The translations under genes were made by a program, and so were the position numbers. The notes beneath the pieces are model-generated. The model was not told the origin of the DNA. It saw only the letters and a list, made by a program, of their open reading frames with translations, and ran no database searches. A stretch of DNA of 18,913 bases. Source: an uncultured Oscillospiraceae bacterium (GTDB lineage: Bacteria > Bacillota > Clostridia > Oscillospirales > Oscillospiraceae). This document shows positions 7,580-15,221 of this stretch, in pieces (within the stretch, counting starts at the first letter, position 1; every line of letters starts with the position of its first letter). The stretch spans positions 1-18,913 of the forward strand of contig CAJUQS010000079.1 in assembly GCA_910588365.1 (NCBI GenBank), read 5' to 3'.

Positions 7580-8542
7580 TCAGCACTTGTGGCACGCCAC
7601 GAAGTGGCCGGGCTCGACCTCCTTGGTCTCGGGCCGCTGCTCCAGGCACTCCTTGCCGCACTTCTTGCACCGGGCGGCGAAGGGGCAGCCCTTGGGCAGG
7701 TTGATGGTGCTGGGGATGTCGCCCTCCAGGATGATCCGCTCCTTCTGCAGCGTGGGATCGGGGATGGGCACGGCGGAGAGCAGGGCCTCCGTATAGGGGT
7801 GAACCGGATTGGCGTACAGCTGGGTCTTGGGAGCGGTCTCCACCACAAAACCCAGGTACATGACTGCAATGCGGTCAGAGATCATCTCCACCACCGACAG
7901 GTCGTGGGAGATGAACACGTACGTCAGCTTATACTCCTCCTGAAGACGGTGAAGCAGGTTGAGGACCTGGGCCTGGATGGACACGTCCAGAGCGGAGATG
8001 GGCTCGTCGGCGATGACCAGCTTGGGGTTCACGGTCAGGGCGCGGGCGATGCCGATACGCTGCTTCTGGCCGCCGGAGAACTCGTGGGGATAGCGTCCCG
8101 CGTGCTTGGAGCTGAGGCCCACGATGCCCAGCAGCTCGCCGACCACCTTGGCCCGCTCCTCGGCGCTCATATTGGTGTGGACAATCAGGGGCTCCTCGAT
8201 CAGCTCGGAGACACGCATCCGGGGGTTCAGACTGCCCGCCGGATCCTGGAAGATCATCTGCATGTCCTTGCGCAGGGGACGCATCTCATCCTGGCTGATT
8301 TTGGAGATCTCCTTGCCCTGGAACCAGACCTCGCCGCTGTCCGGCACCAGCAGGTGGTTGATGATCCGGCCCGTGGTGCTCTTGCCGCAGCCGGACTCGC
8401 CCACGATGGAGAACGTCTCGCCCTCAAACACGTCAAAGCTTACGTTATTGACCGCGTGGACGAACTTCGTCGGCTTTCCCAACAGGGATTTGCCCACGGG
8501 GAAGGTCTTTGATACATTCTTTAAAGAAACAATTTTTTCCAT
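7580..8542 (-). CDS. Peptide ABC transporter ATP-binding protein, DppF/OppF type
   Basis: 320 residues. Walker A GESGCGKST (48-56), Q-loop Q99, signature FSGGQ (155-159) and Walker B LVIADEP (175-181) are all intact. The C-terminal oligopeptide/dipeptide-specific extension is present (PVHPYTEALLSAVPIP), with the conserved cysteines GCPFAARCKKCGKEC and a terminal ACHKC. In the Opp/Dpp family this Cys-rich tail can hold an iron-sulfur cluster in one of the ATPases; whether it does here is unknown. It is the second of two nucleotide-binding subunits and powers the heterodimeric permease. It starts 13 bases after the DppD-like stop, so the two are co-translated or co-transcribed. It is the last core importer gene; cutC follows. 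Confidence 0.94.
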   Translation of the reverse strand: MEKIVSLKNVSKTFPVGKSLLGKPTKFVHAVNNVSFDVFEGETFSIVGESGCGKSTTGRIINHLLVPDSGEVWFQGKEISKISQDEMRPLRKDMQMIFQDPAGSLNPRMRVSELIEEPLIVHTNMSAEERAKVVGELLGIVGLSSKHAGRYPHEFSGGQKQRIGIARALTVNPKLVIADEPISALDVSIQAQVLNLLHRLQEEYKLTYVFISHDLSVVEMISDRIAVMYLGFVVETAPKTQLYANPVHPYTEALLSAVPIPDPTLQKERIILEGDIPSTINLPKGCPFAARCKKCGKECLEQRPETKEVEPGHFVACHKC

Positions 8543-8555
8543 TCTCAGCGTCCCC

Positions 8556-9536
8556 CTATCCTTCCTGTTTCAGCCAGCACCGGCACCGCTGGTTTTCGCC
8601 CACGGTGACCAGCGCCGGTTCCTGGGCGTGGCACTTCTCGGTGGCGTACTTGCACCGGGGCGCGAAGCGGCACCCCTTGGGCATGCTCGCCAGATCCGGC
8701 ACGCTTCCGGGAATGCTGGGCAGCACCTTCACGCCGGATCCCAGCTTGGGCACGGAGGCGATCAGGCCCTGGGTATACGGGTGGGTGGGACTGGCGAACA
8801 GCTGCTCCACAGGGGCCTCCTCCACGATCTTGCCTGCGTACATGACAATCACCCGGGTGCACATCTCCGCCACCACGCCCAGATCGTGGGTGATGAGCAG
8901 AATGCTGGACTGGTCCTCTTTCTGCAGCTTTTTCATCAGATCCAGGATCTGTGCCTGGATGGTCACGTCCAGAGCGGTGGTGGGCTCGTCGGCGATCAGC
9001 AGCTGCGGGTCGCAGCTGAGTGCCATGGCGATCATCACGCGCTGGCTCATACCGCCGGAGAGCTGGTGGGGGTAGTTCTTCAGCACCCGGGGGGGATCGG
9101 GGATACCCACCTTGCCCAGCATGGCCGCCGCATGGCTGCGGGCCTCCTCCTTGCTCTTGTTGGAGTGGAGCATGATGGTCTCCATCATCTGCCGGTCAAT
9201 GCGCATGGAGGGGTTCAGGGCGCTCATGGGCTCCTGGAAGATCATGCTCATGCGTCCGCCGCGGATGCTCCGAATCTCCGCGTCCGGCATCTTCAGCAGA
9301 TCCTTGCCGTCCAGCAGGACCTGGCCATGGGTCACCTTGCCGGGCGTGTCCTTGAGCAGCTGCATGACCGAGAGGCTCGTCACGCTCTTGCCGCAGCCGG
9401 ATTCACCCACCAGACCCAGAATCTCTCCCTTATAGATGTCGAAGGAGACCTTGTCAACCGCCGTGACGCTGCTCGTTTTGCTGGAGAAAAATTCGGTGCG
9501 CAGCTCGTCTACCTTCAGCAATACCTCTTGTTGCAT
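8556..9536 (-). CDS. Peptide ABC transporter ATP-binding protein, DppD/OppD type
   Basis: 326 residues from the ATG at 9536, which has AAGGAG upstream (minus strand); the frame is open to 9608 but that part overlaps the previous gene. Walker A GESGCGKS (44-51), Q-loop QEP (101-103), signature LSGGM (159-163) and Walker B LLIADEP (179-185) are intact. The C-terminal Opp/Dpp extension (PTHPYTQGLIASVPKL) ends with the Cys pattern GCRFAPRCKYATEKC and a late CRCW, as in OppD proteins that bind an iron-sulfur cluster. It forms a heterodimer with the DppF-like protein on the cytoplasmic face of the permease pair. The gene begins 28 bases after the DppC-like stop. Confidence 0.94.
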   Translation of the reverse strand: MQQEVLLKVDELRTEFFSSKTSSVTAVDKVSFDIYKGEILGLVGESGCGKSVTSLSVMQLLKDTPGKVTHGQVLLDGKDLLKMPDAEIRSIRGGRMSMIFQEPMSALNPSMRIDRQMMETIMLHSNKSKEEARSHAAAMLGKVGIPDPPRVLKNYPHQLSGGMSQRVMIAMALSCDPQLLIADEPTTALDVTIQAQILDLMKKLQKEDQSSILLITHDLGVVAEMCTRVIVMYAGKIVEEAPVEQLFASPTHPYTQGLIASVPKLGSGVKVLPSIPGSVPDLASMPKGCRFAPRCKYATEKCHAQEPALVTVGENQRCRCWLKQEG

Positions 9537-9564
9537 ATCGAAACTCCTTTTCCTATTCTCTCCG

Positions 9565-10485
9565 TCACTTGATCTTCGGATCCAGGGTGTCGCGCAGGCC
9601 GTCGCCAAAGAGGTTGAAGGCCAGAACGGTCACGAAGATGATCAGAGCCGGGAAATACATCATGTGGGGCGCGGTGGCCAGGTAGGTACGGCTCTGGGAG
9701 AGCATGGCGCCCCACTCCGGGTCCGTGACGTTGGCGCCGAAGCCCAGGAAGCTCAGGCTGGAGGCCGCCATGATGGCCGAGCCGATGCGCATGGTGAAGT
9801 TGACGATCAGGGACTGGATGGTGCCGGGGAAGATGTGCAGGAACAGGATGCGGCCGTCCTTGCAGCCTAAGCTGTGGGCCACCTCCACGTAGAGGGAGCC
9901 CTTGACGGCAAGGGTGGCGCTTCGCATCAGCCGGGCGAAGCTGGGGACGGTGAAGACCGCCACGGCGATAAACACGTTGAGGATGCCGGGGCCCAGCAGG
10001 GCCACGATGGCGATGGCCAGCAGGATGTCGGGGAAGCTGAAGAGCACGTCCGCGCCGCGCATGACCAGCATCTCGATCCAGCCGCCGTAGTAGCCGGCCA
10101 GCAGGCCCAGGACCGTGCCCAGGGCCGCGCCCACAACCACAGAGCTGAGGGACACGCCCAGGGTCAGGGGCGCGCCGGCCAGAATACGGCTGAAGATATC
10201 CTGGCCGAACTGGTCCGTGCCGAACCAGTGCTCCGCAGTGGGGGGAGTGAGGATGTTTTCGTAGTCAAATTCCGACGGATCATAGGGGGCGATATAGGGG
10301 CCGATGAGGGCGATAATCAGCAGTAAGACCATAACAAAGAACGCCGCCACGGCGGTTTTGCGCTTTAAGAACTTCTTGATGAACTCCTTGGTCTTGCTGC
10401 TCTTATCCGCCAGTATATTTTCGTCAATATAGCTTTCCTCGAAGGAAACAGTAGTCTCCTCGCGCTCGTTGGGTGTATTCGACAT
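9565..10485 (-). CDS. Peptide ABC transporter permease, DppC/OppC type
   Basis: 306 residues with AAGGAGGAGG directly before the start. A cytoplasmic N-terminus of about 43 residues precedes the first membrane segment (about 44-65). The family motif EHWFGTDQFGQDIFSR (85-100) follows in the extracytoplasmic loop. More segments come after it, and the EAA-loop SLGCKDGRILFLHIFPG, which contacts the ATPases, lies in the second half. The end (NLFGDGLRDTLDPKIK) is typical of the family and complete. It pairs with the DppB-like permease 18 bases upstream. Together they form the channel for di- or oligopeptides; nickel or glutathione transport by close relatives cannot be excluded from sequence alone. 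Confidence 0.94.
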   Translation of the reverse strand: MSNTPNEREETTVSFEESYIDENILADKSSKTKEFIKKFLKRKTAVAAFFVMVLLLIIALIGPYIAPYDPSEFDYENILTPPTAEHWFGTDQFGQDIFSRILAGAPLTLGVSLSSVVVGAALGTVLGLLAGYYGGWIEMLVMRGADVLFSFPDILLAIAIVALLGPGILNVFIAVAVFTVPSFARLMRSATLAVKGSLYVEVAHSLGCKDGRILFLHIFPGTIQSLIVNFTMRIGSAIMAASSLSFLGFGANVTDPEWGAMLSQSRTYLATAPHMMYFPALIIFVTVLAFNLFGDGLRDTLDPKIK

Positions 10486-10503
10486 GGTATCCTCCTCCTT
10501 CGG

Positions 10504-11424
10504 TTAGTCGTAGCGGATCTTGGGGTTGATAACGCCGTAAAGCAGGTCCACGATCAGGTTGATCAGGACGTACTGCACGGCAAAGATCATCAGCAGGCCC
10601 TGGATAGTTGGATAGTCCCGGAAAGAGATGGAATCCGTCAGCAGGCGTCCCATGCCGGGGATGGAGAAAATGGTCTCGGTGATCACGGAGCCGGAGAGCA
10701 GGCCGCCGATCTGGAGGCCCAGGATGGTGACCACCTGGATCAGGGAGTTCTTGAAAGCGTGGCGGAACATGACGATGGACTCCTTCTGGCCCTTGGCGCG
10801 GGCGGTGCGCACGTAGTCCTCCCGCAGGGTCTCCAGCATGGAGGACCGGGAGTACCGGGCCAGGGTGGCCATGATGCCGGTACCCATGACGATGGAGGGC
10901 AAAATGAAGCTTTTCCACGATTCCAGCCCCGCCGTGGGCAGCGCGCCCAGCTTGACGGCAAAGACCTGGATGCCCACCAGACCCAGGACGAAGCCGGGGG
11001 CGGACAGGCCGCAGATGGCGATGAGCATACCGCCCAAATCAACCCATGTACCGCGCTTGATGGCGCAGATCACGCCTATGAAAATACCAACGAAGGGGGC
11101 CCAGATAAGGCCCGCGAACACCAGCTGAATGGTGAACTGGAACCTGGACCAGATCAGCTCGGAAACGGGGATGTTGCTCTTCATGCTCCGGCCCATGTTG
11201 CCGGTGAGCAGACCCTTCATGTAGTCAAAATACTGCACAATCAGAGGCTTGTTCAGCCCGAATTCCTCCCGGATGGCCTCGACCTCATCATAAGTGGCCT
11301 CCAGGCCGGCGATCTGCCGGGCCGGGTCGCCCGGCAGGAGATGGATAAACATGAATACAAAAATGGAGATGATCAGCATCAGGGGAATTGTTTCCAGAAG
11401 ACGTCTGGCAGCGTATCTGCCCAT
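10504..11424 (-). CDS. Peptide ABC transporter permease, DppB/OppB type
   Basis: 306 residues; the start MGRYAARRLLETIPLM and the GGGAGG site fit the family. The first membrane segment (about 11-30) ends in HLLPGDP, the DppB/OppB hallmark. A periplasmic-side domain with GLNKPLIVQYFDYMKGLLTGNMGRS follows, then further segments. The EAA loop DYVRTARAKGQKESIVMFRH spans 203-222. The C-terminus (NLIVDLLYGVINPKIRYD) is complete. It forms the transmembrane pore with the DppC-like subunit. A 138-base gap with a strong hairpin separates it from the lipoprotein gene, while the gap to the DppC-like gene is only 18 bases. Confidence 0.94.
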   Translation of the reverse strand: MGRYAARRLLETIPLMLIISIFVFMFIHLLPGDPARQIAGLEATYDEVEAIREEFGLNKPLIVQYFDYMKGLLTGNMGRSMKSNIPVSELIWSRFQFTIQLVFAGLIWAPFVGIFIGVICAIKRGTWVDLGGMLIAICGLSAPGFVLGLVGIQVFAVKLGALPTAGLESWKSFILPSIVMGTGIMATLARYSRSSMLETLREDYVRTARAKGQKESIVMFRHAFKNSLIQVVTILGLQIGGLLSGSVITETIFSIPGMGRLLTDSISFRDYPTIQGLLMIFAVQYVLINLIVDLLYGVINPKIRYD

Positions 11425-11449
11425 TGATATACCTCCCTCTTAATAATAG

Positions 11450-11485
11450 GGGAACGGAGCAGGAAGAGGTTCCTGCTCCGTTCCC
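11450..11485. promoter_or_regulatory. Long hairpin between the binding-protein and permease genes
   Basis: GGGAACGGAGCAGGAA (11450-11465) pairs perfectly over 16 bp with 11470-11485 around a 4-base loop. It is followed on the minus strand by CTATTATTAAG, not a strong U-tract. Hairpins placed here in solute-importer operons protect the upstream mRNA or cause partial termination, so that the binding protein exceeds the membrane subunits. That role is inference here. Confidence 0.6.
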
Positions 11486-11562
11486 GAATTCTTAGAACCC
11501 GCGTTTATAAATGCTGAGACAGTTCATACGGGGCTAAATTGGCACAACAGACAATCCGGAGA

Positions 11563-13215
11563 TTACCCCTCCAGACCTATGGTGCGGAATACGTAGGTTC
11601 CGCCGGGCTTGTAGATCAGGCCGGAGACCTCCTTGCGGTAGGCGCTCACGCTCTCGTCGTTGCCCAGGAACATCCAGGGGCACTCCTCCCAAGCGATAGC
11701 CTGGGCCTTGGCGTAGGTCTCGGCGATCTCCTCGGTGTCGCTCATCTTCAGCGCGTCGTCCAGCAGCTGGTTGAACTCGGCGTTGTTCCAGAAAGCGGTG
11801 TTGTAGCCGTCGGGCGGGAACTTCTCGCCGTGGAGGATGTTGCGCATGGAGCCGTCAGCCTCGTAAGAACCAGAGCTCCAGTTGACGTACCACATCTGGA
11901 CGGTGGTGCTCTCCAGGGGGGCGCTGGTCAACTCGGCGTTGGCGGTGGACTCGTTGGGCAGGAGCTTCACGTTCACGCCGATCTGGCTGAGCTGCTGCAT
12001 GACGAAGGTGGCGCCCCTCTGCTCAAGGGAGGTGTTGTCCACGATGATCTCCACATCGAAGCCGTCCTCGAAGCCGGCCTCCTTCATCAGGCTCTTGGCC
12101 TTCTCCAGATCAACCTTGTAGGGAGTCTGGGGGGAGTGGTAGAGGATGGCGGTGGAGAAGATGGAGGTGGGCTCCACGGCGTAGCCGTTGAAGACGACCT
12201 TGGCGTAGGCCTCGCTGTCAAAGGCGTAGTTGAGCGCCTGACGGACGCGCTTGTCGGCGAAGGGCTTGCGGCCGTCGGGCAGGGCCCACTCGGTGTTCAG
12301 GGTGACATAGCGGTAGGTGATGCCGGGAACCACGTCCAGCACCAGGTTGGGATCGCCCTCAACAGTGGCGGTATCGGTGAGGGGCACGGGGGTAGCCAAA
12401 TGGGCCTCGCCGGTCTGGAGCATGGCCAGGCGGGCGGCGTCCTCGGGAACAACCTTGAAGGTCAGAGAGTCAACCTTGGGGCCGTCCTGCCAGTAGCTTT
12501 CGTTGCGGACCATCTTGGTGTAGCCGCCGTCCACGCGCTCGGAAAGGACGTAGGGGCCGGTACCGGCGGAGTTCTTGGCCAGATAGTCGTCCACGTCGTC
12601 ACGGGCCAGGGCCTTGGGGGAGACGATGCGGGTCTGGGTGATCTTGTTGATGAAGGTGTTGTTGGGCTCCTTGAGGATAATCTGGCACTCATAGTCGCTG
12701 ATGACCTTCACATCTTCCCAGTCCTTGACGGTCCGGTAGAGGCGCAGGGACTCGTTGTTGATGCCGCGCTCATAGGTGGCGCGGATCGCCTCGGCGGTGA
12801 AGGGCTCGCCGTCGTGGAAGGTGATGCCCTCGTTGAGTTGGAAGGTGTAAGTACGGCCGTCCTCGGACACCTCCCAGCTCTTGGCCAGCAGGGGGATGAC
12901 GTTGGTTTCCCTGTCAAAGGTCAGCAGGGCCTCGTACATCTCATCAAGGACCTGGTTGGAGGCGCCGTTGCTGCCGATATGGGGGTCCATGCTGGTGGCG
13001 TCCGCCTGCATGGCGACCACAAAGTCCTTGGTGCCGGAAGCCGCGGGCTCGGCGGGGGCGTCGGTCTTGGTGTCGGTGGGGGCGTTGGCCGCCGGCTCCT
13101 TGGTGTTATTGGCCGGGGCGTTGGGGGTGTTGCCGCCGTTGCCGCCGCAGGCCGCGAGGCCCAGGACCATGACGCAGGCTAGCAGAAGTGTGATGAGCCG
13201 CTTCGTTCTTTTCAT
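11563..13215 (-). CDS. Peptide-binding lipoprotein of an ABC importer (SBP family 5, DppA/OppA type)
   Basis: 550 residues from the ATG at 13215 with AGGAATTGAG upstream; the frame is open to 13395 but that part is leader RNA. MKRTKRLITL begins a lipoprotein signal with lipobox LAAC at Cys23, followed by a Gly/Asn/Ala/Pro/Thr-rich linker of about 50 residues. The mature part is a family 5 binding protein (PF00496): QADATSMDPHIGSNGA, then SWEVSEDGRTYTFQLNEGITFHDGEPF, GTGPYVL, RQALNYAFD and a complete C-terminus. It would be anchored to the outer face of the membrane and deliver peptides to the DppB/C-like channel. It is the first gene of the importer series, downstream of a probable promoter and structured leader. 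The ligand could also be a nickel chelate or another small molecule; peptide is most likely given the neighbouring aminopeptidase. Confidence 0.93.
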   Translation of the reverse strand: MKRTKRLITLLLACVMVLGLAACGGNGGNTPNAPANNTKEPAANAPTDTKTDAPAEPAASGTKDFVVAMQADATSMDPHIGSNGASNQVLDEMYEALLTFDRETNVIPLLAKSWEVSEDGRTYTFQLNEGITFHDGEPFTAEAIRATYERGINNESLRLYRTVKDWEDVKVISDYECQIILKEPNNTFINKITQTRIVSPKALARDDVDDYLAKNSAGTGPYVLSERVDGGYTKMVRNESYWQDGPKVDSLTFKVVPEDAARLAMLQTGEAHLATPVPLTDTATVEGDPNLVLDVVPGITYRYVTLNTEWALPDGRKPFADKRVRQALNYAFDSEAYAKVVFNGYAVEPTSIFSTAILYHSPQTPYKVDLEKAKSLMKEAGFEDGFDVEIIVDNTSLEQRGATFVMQQLSQIGVNVKLLPNESTANAELTSAPLESTTVQMWYVNWSSGSYEADGSMRNILHGEKFPPDGYNTAFWNNAEFNQLLDDALKMSDTEEIAETYAKAQAIAWEECPWMFLGNDESVSAYRKEVSGLIYKPGGTYVFRTIGLEG

Positions 13216-13331
13216 TCTCAATTCCTCCCAGAGTTGGTGTTGCGATGCGCCTTGGCGAATCGCACAAGCTTTGGCTGCCAGTCCGCCGCAAATCCCGCTC
13301 AAACCGCCGGAACACAGAGGGTTTCCGTGAT

Positions 13332-13372
13332 ACAAAAACAAGTTCCCGCCTGGACATCTGCCAGGCGGGAAC
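13332..13372 (-). terminator. Leader terminator (putative attenuator) upstream of the binding-protein gene
   Basis: On the minus strand GTTCCCGCCTGG (complement of 13361-13372) pairs perfectly over 12 bp with CCAGGCGGGAAC (complement of 13342-13353) and is followed by TTGTTTTTG. It lies about 100 nt into the predicted transcript and about 120 nt before the start codon. A second 10-bp hairpin (13370-13392, AACGCGCGGG/CCCGCGCGTT) overlaps its first arm by three bases, so the two compete slightly. Confidence 0.6.
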
Positions 13373-13442
13373 GCGCGGGAACCCCGCGCGTTCAAGGGAT
13401 TTGTTAGGAGTATACAACAGAAACTGGCTGAAACCTGGGCTT

Positions 13443-13471
13443 ATTATAGCTGATTACACGAAATCGCGCAA
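13443..13471 (-). promoter_or_regulatory. Putative promoter of the peptide importer operon
   Basis: On the minus strand TATAAT (complement of 13443-13448) is a perfect -10. A 17-base spacer separates it from TTGCGC (complement of 13466-13471), a weak -35. The transcript would start near 13436 and carry a leader of about 220 nt with several hairpins before the lipoprotein gene. Confidence 0.5.
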
Positions 13472-13565
13472 CCCCTTCTTGCCGCCAATACATTTTTTCG
13501 ACATTCTGCCAACAAGGACAGGGAGGCTTTTGTGCGTTTTGACGGGCCGCCGACAAAACCGCTGT

Positions 13566-13601
13566 AAAAACGCGGCTCCGCCCCGGCGGGCGTCGCGGAG
13601 C
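13566..13601 (-). terminator. Terminator after the aminopeptidase gene
   Basis: On the minus strand GCTCCGC pairs with GCGGAGC (13575-13581 with 13595-13601) and is followed by CGCGTTTTT. It begins five bases after the aminopeptidase stop codon, so the aminopeptidase and the importer are probably separate transcripts. Confidence 0.6.
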
Positions 13602-13605
13602 GGGA

Positions 13606-14958
13606 TCAGTCCCGCTCCAATCCGGCGGCCAGGTAGTAGAGGGTGCTGACCGCCGTGCCGGTGGCGCCGGAGACCTGGTGCTGCCACTGGGGGCTTTTGC
13701 CGTCGGCGGTGCCGGCGATGTCCAGGTGGAGCCAGGGCAGCTTCTCGGTAAAGCCCTTGAGGAACAGGCCGGCCGTGATGGCGCCGCAGCCGTCCTTGCT
13801 GGTGTTACGCACGTCGGCCAGATCGCTTTCGATGAGCTTCTCATACTCCCGGAAGGCGGGCATCCGCCAGTACTTCTCTCCGGAGAGGGCTGCGGCGGCC
13901 TCCAGCCGGCCGTACCAGCCGTCGTCGCTGGCCATGACGCCGGCGGCCACGTAGCCCAGCATGGCCCAGATGGCGCCGGTGAGGGTGGCCACGTCCACCA
14001 GACGGGTGCAGTGCTCCTGACGGATGGCCCAGGTGAGGCCGTCCGCCAGAATCAGCCGGCCCTCGGCGTCGGTGTTGAGGATCTCGATGGTCCGGCCGGA
14101 GAGGGAGCCGATGACGTCGCCCGGGAGGGCGCTGGACCGGGAGATGCGGTTTTCACAGGCGGGAATCACCGCCGTCACGTTCACCGCCGCGCCGGACGCC
14201 GCCAGGGCGCGCACCGCCATGGAGACCGCCGCCGCGCCGGCCATATCCCCCTTGATGCCCTCCATAGAGTCCCTGGCCTTCAGGGAGTAGCCGCCGGTGT
14301 CCACCGTGACGCCCTTGCCGACGAGGCCCAGCCGCTCGGCGCTCTCCGGCGCGCCGGTGTAGCGCAGGGCGATCAGCGCGGGGGGATTGCCGCTGCTGTC
14401 GCCCACGGCCAGAAGGGCCTGCAGGCCCAGCTCCGCCAGCTCGTCCCGGTGGTAGATCTGGACCTGGACCGGCAGGCCCTCCATCAGCTCCGTCAGCTCC
14501 CGGGCGAGGCGCTCCGGCGTGAGCAGGTTGGCGGGGCGGTTGACCAGGTTCCGGGCGGTCATGATGGACCGGGCGAGCAGCAGGGCGGTCTCCAGCTCCC
14601 CGTCAGTCCAGCCCTCGCCTCCGGCGAAGAGCTCCAGCTCCGGCTCCCAGCGGTCCGAAAGGGTGAATTTCTTCTTGTACGCGCCGCCGTAAATTCCCTC
14701 CAGAGCGGCGCAGATGCCCGCCTGCCCCAGCTCCGCGGCTGCGGTGAGATCAAAGAGGCAGCTCCTGCACTCCAGATCCAGGGCGGTCTTCACCGCTTTG
14801 CCGTAGACCTCCTTGCAGGCCAGGGGGGTCCACTCCTCCCCGCGGCCCACGGTGATGCGGGCGGGGCCGCCCTCCTCCAGGGCGTACCGGGTTTTCAGAT
14901 ACTCCCCCGCGATGGGAAGGGCCTGGGCCTGGATGGGCTGCTGGTTGTATCGTTTCAT
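13606..14958 (-). CDS. Leucyl aminopeptidase, M17 family
   Basis: 450 residues from the ATG at 14958, preceded by GGAGGAGAAC; a longer frame to 15126 crosses the promoter. It is a two-domain M17 enzyme: a variable N-terminal macro-like domain (about 1-130) and a catalytic domain with two metals. Ligands and catalytic residues match PepA: Lys215 and Asp220 (GKGVTVDTGG), catalytic Lys227, Asp238 (KGDMAGAAA), Asp297 and Glu299 in the signature NTDAEGRL (295-302), catalytic Arg301. The usual GKGITFDSGG is slightly changed (VTVDT). M17 enzymes are cytosolic hexamers that remove N-terminal residues from peptides, often needing manganese or zinc. Its position just upstream of the peptide importer, on the same strand, suggests use of imported peptides as nutrients. 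Confidence 0.93.
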   Translation of the reverse strand: MKRYNQQPIQAQALPIAGEYLKTRYALEEGGPARITVGRGEEWTPLACKEVYGKAVKTALDLECRSCLFDLTAAAELGQAGICAALEGIYGGAYKKKFTLSDRWEPELELFAGGEGWTDGELETALLLARSIMTARNLVNRPANLLTPERLARELTELMEGLPVQVQIYHRDELAELGLQALLAVGDSSGNPPALIALRYTGAPESAERLGLVGKGVTVDTGGYSLKARDSMEGIKGDMAGAAAVSMAVRALAASGAAVNVTAVIPACENRISRSSALPGDVIGSLSGRTIEILNTDAEGRLILADGLTWAIRQEHCTRLVDVATLTGAIWAMLGYVAAGVMASDDGWYGRLEAAAALSGEKYWRMPAFREYEKLIESDLADVRNTSKDGCGAITAGLFLKGFTEKLPWLHLDIAGTADGKSPQWQHQVSGATGTAVSTLYYLAAGLERD

Positions 14959-15006
14959 AATGTTCTCCTCCTCTCCGCCGGGCGGACCGGCGGTGTTTAT
15001 GAGGCC

Positions 15007-15035
15007 AGTATAGCATAGATCGCTTTTTCTTGAAA
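15007..15035 (-). promoter_or_regulatory. Putative promoter of the aminopeptidase gene
   Basis: On the minus strand TATACT (complement of 15007-15012) has a 17-base spacer to TTTCAA (complement of 15030-15035). The -10 is good and the -35 moderate. It lies 48 bases upstream of the start codon. Confidence 0.45.
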
Positions 15036-15124
15036 GGATGAGAATGAAAAAAGTTATTCCGACGGCAAACACCCTTACCCTCCCCGAACAGGGCGGTCCC
15101 CGATGGACTCCGGCCATAGTACGC

Positions 15125-15160
15125 AAAAAAGCCGCCCCTTTTCCAGGACGGCTTTCTGCG
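15125..15160 (-). terminator. Terminator after the secreted-protein gene
   Basis: Read on the minus strand, AAAGCCGTCC and a GGGGCGGCTTT arm form a hairpin (about 15128-15156) followed by TTTTTTGCG. It lies 60 bases beyond the stop codon of the secreted-protein gene. Confidence 0.7.
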
Positions 15161-15221
15161 TGATGTGATGGTTTTCACAATATTATAGCAATCCTCGAAA
15201 ATACCAACAGGCGGCGCCCGC

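Noticed and set aside
11539..13182. 547-codon open frame on the plus strand
   Set aside because: Shadow of the peptide-binding lipoprotein gene; Gly/Val/Leu/His-rich translation with no family pattern.
13216..13440. T-box or amino-acid riboswitch in the importer leader
   Set aside because: No T-box core sequence and no known riboswitch pattern seen; only a terminator-like hairpin and further stems can be supported.
13678..15018. 446-codon open frame on the plus strand
   Set aside because: Shadow of the M17 aminopeptidase, which has all catalytic residues on the other strand.
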